Assembly: GCA_020740775.1 (NCBI GenBank) | Contig: JAHEWK010000006.1 | Span: 2,108,001-2,172,000 of the forward strand | DNA: 64,000 nt | DNA from: Ilyonectria destructans | Lineage: Eukaryota; Ascomycota; Sordariomycetes; Hypocreales; Nectriaceae | Direction of reading: 5' to 3' | Shown here: positions 9,335 through 21,082 of the stretch, in pieces | How positions within the stretch are numbered: the stretch's first letter is position 1 | Layout of the letters: every line of letters starts with the position of its first letter | Notes under the pieces: generated by a model | What the model saw: only the letters and a program-made list of their open reading frames with translations | Told to the model about the DNA's origin: nothing | Database searches by the model: none | Translations under genes and position numbers: made by a program

Positions 9335-12300
9335 TATAAGTGTTGGTGTTTTCTGTTGTTTAACAAGCGAAGGGATATATCGACAAACAGTCAATACTAA
9401 GAGAAGCGAATGTCGATCGTGTGCTGAGATGATGGATAGCCAGATAAAAGATCAGGCAGAGTGGTCCTTATATTCCCAACGTCTGGTGGTCGGCCCGGAT
9501 GCTTAGTTCAGTAAGCAAGACGTCTCGCCCAAGCTAGAGTTGCCCTCTTCACGACAGTCGGGACCAATGGCGGCCGACTCATTGCAGGGCTGATAACACT
9601 ACGGTCTGGTGGCTGGATAAAATGGCGAAACCGATACGAGGTGCGGGAGTCGAGTGGGCGAACGTGGGTCGCCGTATTGCTCACAGCCACTGCCAACCCT
9701 CCCTCCCAGTTCCTAAAAAGGAAACCCTTCAAGGCGGGCGCCGTATAATGGGCTTTTCCATAGTCCACAGAGCTGCCGCTTTCCCATGTTGGCGATCCGC
9801 CACAGAGCCTAGACTCGTTGCCATATGCAGGATCTGGTCCCCGCGTATGTCATCGTCAGAATTTCGGTGGGTCTTTGAAGAGAGCTGCGATCAGCCACAA
9901 GGGATTTGGGGTTACATGGCAAACGTGTCGGCCCTTTCACTGCCGGGCATGGCGATTGACAGGCTACCAGCGACTCACGGGGGCACTGCTAGAAAGCCAC
10001 AACTCAATGTTTGCTGATGGGCGGGGGCGATGTCAGGCTTGTCAGCGTTGACAGGGCTATTCTTGGGACATGGCCTTGTCGATTCAGGTTAGTCGACTGC
10101 CATGTGCCGACCGGCGGTTCCGGGTACCGATTCGGCCGATCCCGCCACATTACTGGCGCCAAGCCCTACCGGATCCTCGAATTCGCCTTTGGAATTCGCT
10201 GGAATGCCCAACGGGTGACAAAGGCAGGGTCCGGGATGACCTCATCGTGAACGCTTTTAGCAACTGGATCCTGGGTCTGGGTCCCGAGATCCTGGGTCCG
10301 AGGTCTTCCCTGGGTCTCCAGGATTAAGATTGAGAGATTCAGTCCATCGTTGATCGCGACGATGAATCCATATCCCTGCCGCCGTCTTGACTCGACTGGT
10401 GACTCAAGCACCAGAGACCGGAGTAATCCACCATCTTCCGGGCGAAGCATTCGTCATTGTGTGGTGGCTCGTCACGAATGAGAGCGCGTGTTTGGCTTGC
10501 ATTCGGAAAAAGCCAGTCATCGAAAGGGCTCGTGTTGACGCATTGGCGGCCACAGTTTCTCCCGAAAAAGAACACCTCTAGTCCCAGCGATCTAGTGACA
10601 GCGGCTTGTGAGCTTCCGTCCGATGATGGCGGCCGCCCACCGTAACGTTGTGTGAGAGAGAACCTTAGCCCAGATATTTGCGTACACTCCGACGGTGGCT
10701 TGACCTCAGCCTCAAGGTTGCACAGACCCATGTCTCTCCCCAGCCCCAGCCACATATTGTAACCCCACCAATGTCCAACAAGCGTCCATCCCACCAAGTG
10801 AGCACTGCCGCGTGTTTGGCTGCGAGGTTCAAATAGCACACAGGCCTCCATTGTAATTGTAGTCGTCAGCTCTTTGATGTGGAGACCTCATATCAACAAA
10901 GCTTCCCCTCAAAACACGTAAGTGCATTCAGCCCGCTTTAAGATCGAGATGTTGTCATGCGAGTATCGGCAACGACTCACTCCAAGAGCGACTCAAGAAG
11001 CCGGCAATACGAGCAGTGAGCACTCGCCCCAGCGAAATCGGACCTTCTTGTCTTATAGTAAAGTTTTCCTAAGCATGACAAAGGCGTGGAAATATGTATG
11101 AGGTGCAAAATGTCATTTTGCCAAAACATACGACGACGGCAGGCTCGTATATCGGCACCCAAGCGATGTTCCCCGCACCACCAGACTCGATCGTGGTACG
11201 ATTGAGCCGATGAGTCCACATCAATGTGATCACTCTAGATTATTCGCCATAACGGAACCGATCGGGTATCACATGAATCATCGACGGCCTGTAGGGATCT
11301 GACTCCCCTTCAGCCTGGTATCCAGGGTGGATGATCTTCAAATGCGCCTCCATCGCCATTGATGGGATATGTATGAGCTAGTAGGGTGCTCGGCCATGTC
11401 AGGCTGCGTGAGGCGATGAAGCATCCGTCAAGACAATCTGAAGCGTGAGGCCCGCTGTCCAAGTGCCTAATGGAGTTTGGACAACTATGGCGACTTAGAA
11501 GCGGAATTCTAACAGTAGGGTAACAATGATTATGGAGTAAATCATGCATATTGGAAATGCGCAAGGGGTCGTATTTGATACCTAGGTAGGCGCCGGTAGA
11601 TGCGACAAATAGTTAGCCATCATCTTGATAGTGACAGGATGCGAAATTTTGAAAATCCAAACTAAAGCAAGGCTTATGTGGGTGTCCTTCTAATTACGGA
11701 ACTTCGAGGCCCAATATTCAGTCGCTCAGCCGATGCATGATGCAGGTTGATGCACATTCCCCGCTTCGGCACCATTGGTAATTATGTAACATCACCAGTT
11801 GTGATTGTTGCTACCGGCGTTGTTGTTTCGGATGCTGATTCGATCCGTGATGGGAAAGCAAGTTGAACAACATCACCATAGCGCATATAGTGTGAGGTGA
11901 GAGGCAACAAAGAACCCCAAATATAGGTGCTGCGGTATGAAACCCTCTCAGTCGTTTCCTGCGGGTGTGCAGGAGCTGCATGCATGGACTGCGAAATTCC
12001 CGGTGAGAGCGCTGTATGGTGATCTGCGATTATGTGACACAGACGAGATGCTTGTGGACAGTTCAGGGTAGGTGGCTTTGGGGCGGCTTTGAGGTGGCGA
12101 AACCTGATGACTCGGAGGACAGATACCGGTACTGCTTTGACCTCGACATATACACCACTCACTCGTATTTGATCAGTCGATTGAGAGAACAGTGGACTAC
12201 CCCGCACTCGTGCATGAGTCTGGGAGGTGACAGAGGCTAACATCAAACACCAGAAAGATTAAGACAAGAAGCAAAATGCAGGGACTCAGGAACTCGGACA

Positions 12301-14663
12301 GCTAGTGGTCGAGCGGAGAGACAGTGGCGCACTGGACAAATCAGCGGGCCGAGAGCGTGCTTGCGGTGCCGGATGCGGGACGCATGAGGCGATTTCATGT
12401 CTCACCTTCTGTTGCAACTCCATCTCCCGCCATCGGCCATCTATCAGCAGTACCAGACAGGACGGCTCCAGTGCGGGCCGCCAACCTTGACCCCACTAGC
12501 GCCATGATGGAATGCCAGATCCCGTCTGGAGAGGGATGACCCGGAGGAGACAATGATCAGTCGTACCAGAGGCCCAGTTGGAGGGATGGTTGCAGCCGCC
12601 AGTCGTAGCGAAGACCAGCCACCCGGTGGAGGGCTGGATGGCGAGTCAAACCACCAGGAAAAAAGGACCTGCCTATCTCATGCTAAAGGTCTGGCCGCGC
12701 CGCTTTGGATGGCTTGCAGACGTGCAGCAGCCCGTTCTGATTCGGTTCATGGCCCTGCACAAGAAAGAGGGTCGGGAGGAAGGGCGAGCAGGAATCGCCT
12801 TGTGAGTGGCCTGGCACAATGTCCAAGCCTGCAGCGAGCGAGCTGCAGAATGCAGTTTCCTGTTAGCGGCATCCTCCCGGATTGCGTCTCCGACTCGGCC
12901 TATTCGTCGGGAGGTGTGGCCTAGGATGCTTCATGTAGCGCCGCTGAGAGCACGAGGTGAGATGTATTTTTCCCCCCTCTCGCGTCTGCTAGGACGATAT
13001 GGTCTGCGACAGGATGGGGGAGAGAGGGAGAGGAGGAGGGGGAGGTTTGCAACACCCACTCACACACTCAGCCAACCATTGATTCGCCCACCATTTATCC
13101 AACTGCAACTTGCATCACCAACGCGAGAGATGATGCGGGGTGTGGCCGTCACCACGGTCGCAGGTTGATCGAGACGAAAGGAAAGCCAGACAACCCTCAA
13201 GCCAATAGGTGTTCATCTTACCTTGACTCACCAAAGCCTCAAGAGGCTGTGGAGGACGCCTGCATGATACAAATGTAGATATTAGGGGCAGCGCGCGCTT
13301 AGCAAATATAGGAAGCCAGCCAACATGGATGAAGCCCGCAAAGTCGTCAGCCAGTGTTCGCCATTGAGGAAAAAACAAGGAAACACTCAGCCAGCCCAAT
13401 CCCATGCCATCTCAGGTGTTCTCCTTGCGCTCCGCTCCGCTTCCGTCCCACCAAGCTACTACTGGGTCCATACCTTCCGAGAAGTAGGTAGCTTTCCATC
13501 CCCGGGGAGCGTATGGGTTAGTGGCCAAGCCAATGAATCCATTTACCTGCACCAAGACTTCTCGCTTGGCCACCCGGCGCAACGCAACGCAGACCGCGCA
13601 GACCGCGCAGACCGCGTAGGACGCCTAAGTCAATTTCTAAACAGGGCGTCGGAGACGACACTCTGTCCCATCGCAGCTGAAGGCGTACATACATCCGGGC
13701 GTCCATCCACTGCATGCGCATGCAAGCAAGACCCAGTGTCGCTTTGGTGCGAGTGGAGTGGGGGGAAGCGCTCCCCCTGCTAAGTTGCGTCAGTACTAAG
13801 AGACCCCACTGGACCATCGCTGCCCGGATTACCACTCAATCACCACCCGCTGGATCACTCACTGGACTAGCCACTGGATCACACACGGCGACGGGAGCTT
13901 TCCAGGTTCCCGTCCGTCTACTGTGACGATGGCTGAGTACCTACCTACCTGTGGTGGGTGGCCACTGCGCTGCACTGCGAAATGCATCTCACTGGAACCA
14001 CTAAGACCACTGAGGCCACTGGTTTCTAGCGCTTCCAAGGTTCCATATGTTCCGTGCTCCTTCTCCTAGTTAATGGCACCTCCACTTCTACCTCTATTAC
14101 CCATCAATCGCCCCCGTCATCCATTCGGATTCAACTCCCTCTCGCCATTATCTCACCTCGATCTTCCCTCTCCACCGTCGAAACTGCAACACTTGTCCTT
14201 TTTCTTTGCTCGACTCGATACCCACCGTCGCATCGCCCTGCCATTTCCTTGCACCGCGCCACACCGCGCCGCCGCGACTATCAGCACTCGCAATTCCCCT
14301 GCGACCGCACCGACGCCAACTATGTCTTGTCCGCCCCTGCGTTCGCCAACATCGTGATCTCGGCGGAATCCTGCCCAGCGCAACGTGTTTGGTCAATCTC
14401 GCATCCGTATCGCCCCGTCGCCAGCTGGCCGAGACTTTGCCACCACCGCCAGACGACATCGCTTGCCTGCCCTGAATGTCTCGGACCGCCATCTAGCCCC
14501 TCGCGCCCATTGTTCGCTTCATCGACTGGCCTGCGCCAATCTCGCCAGACGTGCTTCTCGATTCGACAGAGCACCCCCAGCATGCCCACGGCCACCTGCG
14601 GCAGCCACGACATTGTCGCAACCCCTGCTTGCTAAGCGGACCACCGCATCCCAGCCTCTGAGA
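9335..14663. other. 5.3-kb region without supportable protein genes
   Basis: Open frames up to 170 codons occur on both strands (for example 9622-10017, 10339-10851, 11782-12246, 13325-13783, 14054-14635) but overlap, lack family resemblance and show no consistent splice pattern. Short imperfect repeats include two copies of GATCCTGGGTC (10267-10298), three CAGACCGCG units (about 13590-13617) and repeats of CACTGGATCA (13850-13882). The segment just before 14664 is C-rich and is probably the leader of the large gene that follows. Non-coding RNA or a diverged pseudogene cannot be excluded. Confidence 0.5.
9370..9380 (-). promoter_or_regulatory. Candidate TATA element of the GPI protein gene
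   Basis: GATATATC lies about 40 bases upstream of the chosen start codon at 9334. It is close, so the 5' leader would be very short; treat it as weak. Confidence 0.25.
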
Positions 14664-17600
14664 ATGCTGGCACCTGAAAACACCATTTCACAGCCCATCA
14701 TGGCCGCCTCTCCCCCCGATTATTTGAACGACCTGTCCCCCAGCACCAACCTCACCGGGCAGCGACAGTTCAAGAAGCACAAAGTTCTACCTCGTCCCCA
14801 CAACGATAGGGTGCATGAACCCATACACAACCCGCGGGTCGGGCCGAAGAAGTATGACTTAATCATTGATACTTCCCGTCCGACAAGAGACGAATCTACC
14901 AGAAGCCGCGGCGCCCAACCTTCCAGCCCCCGAACCCTCAAACATCAACCCCGGAGGATAGGGAGCGGCCCTGACTTGCCACCCACCCCGCCAAGGCACT
15001 CGCGCAAGTCATCTAGCAATTCATCTGGCCTGCCCTCTAGCCCTACCATCGCCGACCCTGCTTTTCAGACGCCTCGGAATGCGCCTGCACGACCACCCGC
15101 GACGCCCCCGAACCAAAGAAGCCCACCCACACCAGACGTAACACCACCTCAGCCCGCAACTCGCCCTGGACTGTTGCGCCCGACTATGAGCGAGCGTGCA
15201 GGATCGAGGACCACGACCGCGAGCGGCTCCTTTAGGACTGCTCGAGAAGAGGCTTTCTCCTCCGAAGAAGACGAAAAGAAATCGGCGGGCACCAAAACTT
15301 CCTTGTCAACCGTTCGCAAGGTACCCGAGAACAGGGGCACCCCCCGTGCTCCCGTACTCAACGGCCTGGGCTTGGCTCTTGCCAGCCTTTCCCCTCCAGA
15401 GGACAGCAACACGTCCCGGTCAGGGGGGGATTTCAGCACCTTTGACGGAGATTGGAGCTCCGTGAGCGAGGTTGAACAGGAATGGGACGATAATTTGCTG
15501 AGAATGGTAACGATCAAGAAGAGACCCCAGGTCCTGGACACTGCGCGACCGATTTCACAAGCAGCCATTGTTGTTGAGCCAGACATGGTATTGCCGACGC
15601 AAGCAACCAAGGCAGTGCGACATATGCCTTTGCACAAGAAACCTGACATTACCTCTACCAGGGGTATCTCAAATCGTGGAGCCCTTTCTACAGCTACCTC
15701 AAGCACGGGCACTTCTATCAGCTCCGACGCTCGACGAACCTCTGTCATCTCTACCAAATCGACTATTTCCACCGTAGTGGAAGCAATCCTTGTGGACGGC
15801 CCTCCCCAGAGGCAGAGAACCTTGCGACATGTGCGAAAGCAAGGCACCCTAAGGGGACCTGTTGATGCTTCCCCAAGCTCCACCGTCAATTCTCTGAAAT
15901 CGGACACATTCCCGAGAGAATCACGTCCTAGGACTCGGCCTCAAGATGGGAAACACGAAAGCTATATTTCAAACACGACTGGCCATTCCATCTCGAGCGG
16001 TAAAGCTAGACGCGAAGTTTGGAAAAATGGTGGCATTCCGGTAATTATCGTCCCTGATCGGCGATCCTCCAACAAATCCCGATCCAGGGAGCCTTCTCTA
16101 CGATCCCACTCCAGCAAACGGTCAAACCAGACGCCTAGTGTCAACTCCATACCCCTGGATGTGTCGTCAGTCAAGGATGCCAAGGAGGTTGGTCCGGTCT
16201 TCCCCAGGCAATCTCGACGAAGCCGGGCCTACTCCGAATCAGATGGCTCCGATCAACGGACCATTGACTTCCCCCCAGTTGTGCCGGCTCGCTCATCTTC
16301 TCTGTCGGCTCCAACTAGCCGCAATGCCTCACAAGCTGGCTCGCGGGCCAGCTCGTTGACTGCAGAGAGCATTAAGATGCATAATGCTCTGCAAGAATCT
16401 CTATTGAAGAAGCCTCGAGACAAACCTCAGGCGCCAGTGGTTCGCCTCCCGGAAGATGCGACTGTTCGCCCGTTCATTGCGATTGAGCCGGATAAAGAAG
16501 AATCTCAGCGTCGATCAAGCAGCGATCGCTACTCTGGGTTTCTCCTTGTAAAGAGCTATGGGTCATTGAAAACTCCATTCTCTCTGGCGTCCATGGAGAC
16601 CAACGGAACTGCTCTTGAGGTTTCAGAGGCTTTGGCAGTTCAAATGTACCCGCACCAGAACTCCTCCGTGTTAATGGTCGACCATTCGGCCAAACCATCC
16701 GAGTCCTCCATTGAAACCCACAATGAACCAGAACCCCGAGAGATGCCCGCCAAACCAAAGATCAAATTGATTGATCCATCGGGCGAGGGTCCTGTCACCC
16801 CCCCTCAGCCACAGTTCTCACTTGACGATGTCGATTCTCCGCTGCGAAACCCCAGGGCGCCTCCCGAGCCTCCAAGTCACCCACCGGCCATCAATTTAAT
16901 CCCAGCAACTCCCTCGGGTATGACACCAGCCAACGAAAAGATGGTTCAACTGGGCAACTACTTTGAAGTTGCGAGACAGAAACCTGGGCGCCGCCCTTCT
17001 ATCGTCCGTCGGGCACTCAGCCGTCGACGTCGTCACTCTATCGACTATCCGCCGACTACACCTAAGGCTCCGGGATTTTTGACACGAACATTTTCTCTTT
17101 CTCGTCATATCCGCAGTGGCCATGGGAGCTCATCTCGGGACAGGGGATATGGAGACATGGAACGCGAGTCAGCGTATCCCAGTCCTGAAGAAAATCCGGC
17201 AGAAGAGGACAGATTGCATCCTTTCTGGCGTCCCCTGTGGTCTAGTGAGGATGACGAGTGTGATGGGAACTGCCACCATCACCATCACCGGGATGATTCC
17301 GATGACGATGTGGTATACAGGTACCCGCCTGTCAACAACCGACCCCAAAGAAACCTTAGCGCCAGGATGAAGCGCACATTCGCTATTTTGCCTCCCAAAG
17401 ACGAAGACCACTACTACGTCGATGAGTGGCAAGGCCCTGAGCGGCGCACAATTCGACGAACTCCTAGTGGGAACCTCCGAGTCATGCGACACCGGGCAAG
17501 CCTCGACTCCTTGAGACGAAACTACAAGCACGATGAGGAAATCCATGCTGTGTCTGACGGCGAGGACAGGAAACCCTTCTGGCGCCGAAACACATTGCAC

Positions 17601-17816
17601 AGACGAGCCAGTAAGGAGAGTCACCGACTCTCTTTGGGGAGCAGACTGGAGGAGATTCAGAACATCCCACGAAAAATTAGCGAGAAGAGACGTGAGAAGC
17701 GAACACGAGAGCTTCGCCAGAAAATCAGTGGACCACGGGAAGTTCGCGATGGAGTCGGAGAGGTCATTAGGTCAAGCACATTCCGAGACCAGCACCACCC
17801 CAATGGACGATTTTAG
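14664..17816 (+). CDS. Large intrinsically disordered Ser/Arg/Pro-rich protein, function unknown
   Basis: A single-exon gene. From the ATG at 14664 (MLAPENTISQPIMAASPPDY) it encodes 1050 residues. The frame is open from 14385, but that extension is Arg/Pro/Ala-rich noise-like sequence, so I prefer 14664. The protein is mostly disordered, with many SR/SS/SP sites. It has conserved-looking islands such as KKYDLIIDTSRPT, VWKNGGIPVIIVPDRR, KMVQLGNYFEVARQKPG, a basic RRALSRRRRHS, a His run near CDGNCHHHHH, and a basic, probably helical C terminus (RLEEIQNIPRKISEKRREKR). There is no signal peptide, membrane span or enzyme motif. It resembles fungal-specific scaffold-like proteins, but I recognise no named family. 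Its 3' end faces the U1-C gene. Confidence 0.8.
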   Translation: MLAPENTISQPIMAASPPDYLNDLSPSTNLTGQRQFKKHKVLPRPHNDRVHEPIHNPRVGPKKYDLIIDTSRPTRDESTRSRGAQPSSPRTLKHQPRRIGSGPDLPPTPPRHSRKSSSNSSGLPSSPTIADPAFQTPRNAPARPPATPPNQRSPPTPDVTPPQPATRPGLLRPTMSERAGSRTTTASGSFRTAREEAFSSEEDEKKSAGTKTSLSTVRKVPENRGTPRAPVLNGLGLALASLSPPEDSNTSRSGGDFSTFDGDWSSVSEVEQEWDDNLLRMVTIKKRPQVLDTARPISQAAIVVEPDMVLPTQATKAVRHMPLHKKPDITSTRGISNRGALSTATSSTGTSISSDARRTSVISTKSTISTVVEAILVDGPPQRQRTLRHVRKQGTLRGPVDASPSSTVNSLKSDTFPRESRPRTRPQDGKHESYISNTTGHSISSGKARREVWKNGGIPVIIVPDRRSSNKSRSREPSLRSHSSKRSNQTPSVNSIPLDVSSVKDAKEVGPVFPRQSRRSRAYSESDGSDQRTIDFPPVVPARSSSLSAPTSRNASQAGSRASSLTAESIKMHNALQESLLKKPRDKPQAPVVRLPEDATVRPFIAIEPDKEESQRRSSSDRYSGFLLVKSYGSLKTPFSLASMETNGTALEVSEALAVQMYPHQNSSVLMVDHSAKPSESSIETHNEPEPREMPAKPKIKLIDPSGEGPVTPPQPQFSLDDVDSPLRNPRAPPEPPSHPPAINLIPATPSGMTPANEKMVQLGNYFEVARQKPGRRPSIVRRALSRRRRHSIDYPPTTPKAPGFLTRTFSLSRHIRSGHGSSSRDRGYGDMERESAYPSPEENPAEEDRLHPFWRPLWSSEDDECDGNCHHHHHRDDSDDDVVYRYPPVNNRPQRNLSARMKRTFAILPPKDEDHYYVDEWQGPERRTIRRTPSGNLRVMRHRASLDSLRRNYKHDEEIHAVSDGEDRKPFWRRNTLHRRASKESHRLSLGSRLEEIQNIPRKISEKRREKRTRELRQKISGPREVRDGVGEVIRSSTFRDQHHPNGRF

Positions 17817-18433
17817 ACCCCCCGAGCCATCGGAGTCTGCAGCAGGCATGTTGCCAATGCGACGAGCGTCAGCGAAAACGACACCATCGACACAAAGCAA
17901 CTTGTGCCTGCAGATGTTATGAGACCTAGATGAGATGGAGATTCACGATTGATACGAGGTTACGCTTAACGACTGATCTTTGAACCAAGGGAATGATTTT
18001 TGAGCGATGAAACGCTAGCTGGAATTTGATTTGAACGATGGGGAGGATAGGAGGATGGGAGGCGAGATGTGTTTGGATGCCGGTCTTCCTCACTGTCACT
18101 TCTGCGTGTGGTTGGAGGCTGTGCTTCATGTAAAAATATATAGGTTGAAATGACGATCCTCGAGATACCACAAATATTGTTAACGCGCTTTACACTGCAA
18201 CGATGACCCATGATGGACTTTTTGAGTGGGCTAGGATTCAGACTTAGCCTACTACTTGACGCTAGTTCCTGTTCCACACCCATATCCAAGCGATGGTTGT
18301 CAGAAGAGCTCTCGCTACTTATCTGACATTACAATGATAATTTTGCCATGTTCCACCTCAGAACGCCGAGTACGCCCACGATGCTACAGATACAACCAGC
18401 CGAAACCCATCCTTCCTCGCTATTTCTGAATGC
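17817..18433. other. Convergent intergenic region
   Basis: This holds the 3' regions of the large disordered-protein gene and the U1-C gene. Short frames at 17926-18289 are on the minus strand and look spurious. Nothing else is seen. Confidence 0.5.
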
Positions 18434-19271
18434 TCATCGCTTGTCCTGACCAGGGGCACCTGGTGCTCCAGGAGCACCGAATCCTGGAGGGGCGACACCG
18501 GGAGGGAACTGGCCCGGCGGAGGCATGCCGGGCATTCCGGGCATACCAGGGAAGGCAGGCATACCGGGGGCACCAGGAGCTCCGGCGACACCAGGAGGTG
18601 GGAAAGGTAGGCCGCCCGGTGGCGGGAAAGGAAGACCGTTAGGAGGGAGTCCGTTGGGGCCGGGAGGGAAAGGAGGCATGGGCATGCCGCGGGCGCCGCC
18701 GGGAGGTGCTGAAAGACGTTAGATGAATTGGTTTCTTGGAGAGAAGGGGTTGCACATACGGGGAAGGCCCTGAGGGAACTGGCCCGGAGGAGCGCCAGGC
18801 ATTCCGGGGAAGGGAGGAGGGACACCTCCAGGGAACGGGAACGGGGGCGGGTGGAAACCCTGGCCCGGCTGGTTGTGAGGAAGCATAGGGTTCGCGTGGG
18901 CTTGGCCCTCGGCGGCGTAGGAGGAGGTGATGGAGTCAATGACTGACTGGGCCTTCTCGTGGCCGATCTCTGATGACATGGTTAGTCTCGGGATTGCGCG
19001 CAAGGATCGAGGTGTATGAAGGGGAGACGAACGCTGGTAGTAGTCTACCACATTTCGCAGGTGGTTTCGGCCGCTGTTGTGGGCCTTGCGCACGCTCATG
19101 GAGTCGTGCGTGAGATAGACATCGCAGTAGTCGCCTAAGCAGCGCAGGTTAGCTCTGGGGTGTTTCGCGCGCGGGGGATTATGGTTGCGGCCTACAGAAG
19201 ACTGGGAGAGGTTAGCAAATGGCCGGGTTAGACGCTGGATTGGAGAGCTTTCGAGACGTACACTTGGGCAT
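18434..19271 (-). CDS. YHC1: U1 small nuclear ribonucleoprotein C (U1-C)
   Basis: U1-C is a U1 snRNP subunit that stabilises pairing of U1 with the 5' splice site in the nucleus. I reconstruct five exons: 19262-19271, 19196-19201, 19033-19134, 18760-18969 and 18434-18708. The 200-residue product begins [17 protein letters not shown], with the U1-C zinc finger ligands C6, C9, H24 and H30. It continues into [18 protein letters not shown] and a Pro/Gly/Met-rich tail (repeats of PGMPGMPG and PFPPPGG), as in other U1-C proteins. The second exon is only 6 nt (TCTTCT), with a GTACGT donor before it and a TAG acceptor after. This is the only way I found to recover the invariant FFC start. Introns are 60, 61, 63 and 51 nt. 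It is divergent from ERV25, with 333 bases between start codons. Confidence 0.93.
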
Positions 19272-19604
19272 CTTGAGAGACGTGCGCGATGGCGACTGTC
19301 GATAATCAGGCGCTGATGGTGGTGATGCGACGCGGTGCCCGGGTTGGAAGCGTCCAAAAGTCGACAAGGCTGACCCCACACGTGATGGGCTGGACAAGGC
19401 CAGCGCCAAGACGCGGCTTGATTGGCGCACAGCCACCAGCGCCTCGCGCCAGCGTGGGTCCGCAGCGCAACCGGGACACCTTTCAGTTTAGATCTGGGCC
19501 CCTGTCGCTAGATACTGGACAGCTTGTAGACTCCTTCTCCCCTTCACGACGACGAGAAGCAGCAACGAATTCCAACATCCCACCCGAAAACCCGCACGCA
19601 CACC
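19272..19604. promoter_or_regulatory. Shared divergent promoter of U1-C and ERV25
   Basis: 333 bases separate the two start codons. The region contains a CACGTG E-box (19379-19384) and an ATTGG (inverted CCAAT) at 19421-19425. Those motif calls are by eye; the divergent arrangement is certain if both starts are right. Confidence 0.45.
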
Positions 19605-20420
19605 ATGGCGCCCCAACGCTCGCTATTGCAGTGCGTCTGCAGCGTCCTGCTGTTTGTCGGCATCGCAAACGCCCTCAAGTTCGACCTGATCGCCCAAACC
19701 GAGTCTGCCAAGAAGGAGCGCTGCGTTCGCAACTTTGTCGGCCAGGACACTCTCGTCGTGGTCACGGCCACCATCGATGGATACAGGGGCGATGGCATGC
19801 TAGTGAACATTTACGTATGTTGAATTGGGTCGGTTTAGAAGGGTGCGCGGAGTCTAACGGAGCTTGTAGATTCGAGATGCCGTTGGCAACGAGTACGGTC
19901 GCCCCAGAGATGTCGTGGGAGAGTCGAGGACCGTCTTTACCTCGCACGCCGACGCCGCCTTTGACGTTTGCTTCGAAAACGTATTCACTGGTTGTATGTA
20001 ACACCTCCTCGACGCCCTGTTGAACACCAATTCTTCCCCTCGGCCGCGAGCATCGCATGGTATCCCCCTTAGACACTATTCAACTAACACCTCCCAGCCA
20101 AGCGAATCAACAACCCCACCCGCCACGTCGAGCTCGACATTGACATTGGTGCCGACGCCAAGGACTGGTCGGCCATCCAGGCCACCGAGAAGCTCAAGCC
20201 CCTCGAGGCTGAGCTCCGCCGCGTCGAAGAGATCACCGGCGAGATCGTCACCGAGATGGAGTACCTCCGCACCCGAGAGCAGAAGCTGCGAGACACCAAC
20301 GAGAGCACCAACAACCGTGTCAAGTGGTTCGGCATCGCCACCACCTGGCTGCTGATCGGCCTCTGGGCTTGGCAGATTATGTACCTCCGCGCCTACTTCC
20401 GATCGAAGCACCTCATCTAA
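19605..20420 (+). CDS. ERV25: p24/emp24 family cargo receptor Erv25 (p24-delta)
   Basis: Three exons: 19605-19814, 19870-19993 and 20098-20420 (introns of 55 and 104 nt), giving 218 residues. There is a signal peptide (LLFVGIANA), then a lumenal GOLD domain with two conserved Cys (ERCVRNFV and DVCFENV). A coiled-coil stretch ([19 protein letters not shown]) follows, then one membrane helix ([18 protein letters not shown]) and a short cytosolic tail AYFRSKHLI. This tail and the coil are characteristic of Erv25. The protein cycles in COPII/COPI vesicles between ER and Golgi and helps sort GPI-anchored cargo, several of which are encoded in this window. The reading is confident. Confidence 0.95.
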
Positions 20421-21082
20421 GGGGTCTGTTTTATGAAGCGTGCGTCTTGAGTCCATTAGACGGCGCTGAGTCACGTCATGAGCGTCTATTCGGGTGGAAG
20501 ATGCAATTGTTTTGGGAGGACCTGAAGGCATTGCAGCCTGCGGTCCTGCTGGGTCTAATTGTGGAAGTGCTTTCCGGGCATGCTGGCGTTGGAAATCGTT
20601 GCATGTACATGATCGGGATGGGAAAACAAGGCAGAGCCTGCCGTCGCCGAGATGCACTGACGAGCTAGAGTGTAACAAAAGTCATGAAAATGCAATATAA
20701 TATGTTCATATTTAGTCTTTTTGACGAAGCAACTCCTGAAGGAACACGAATGAAGCACGCGACCCAACACCAAATTCGCGGCCATCTATCTTTTCGACAA
20801 CCACAGCTCCTGTCTAGCGTGTGGCGCATTCTCTCAAACTAGAAACGTGGCTGGAGCACTCAAACAGTGGCTGATCATGCGATTACCTAACGCATACGGC
20901 TGATTTAAGTGGTGCGATGGCCAGATAACGATAGCTCTGACTCAAGCGCAAGGAACAGTGACTCGTCGGAAGTACTCCTTCCTGAGCTGCCCCTCCACAC
21001 GAAGCACAACCCCGCGATCGACTAGACTCTTCGCCAACAACAGCGTCCCTAGTCTACAAGCGCAACCAGAAACTACCGAATC
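20421..21082. other. Intergenic between ERV25 and TrpRS genes
   Basis: ERV25 3' region and TrpRS promoter/leader. Overlapping short frames (20324-20668, 20555-20785, 20958-21254) have no family resemblance. Confidence 0.5.

Noticed and set aside
10339..10851. 170-codon minus frame in the gene-free interval
   Set aside because: No family resemblance, overlaps other frames, no supporting splice or start context.
11120..11150. Possible dispersed 5S rRNA start (ACATACGAC)
   Set aside because: The following sequence does not continue as 5S rRNA or show its internal promoter.
14385..14663. N-terminal extension of the large disordered protein
   Set aside because: Arg/Pro/Ala-rich sequence with leader-like base composition; the ATG at 14664 begins the plausible protein.
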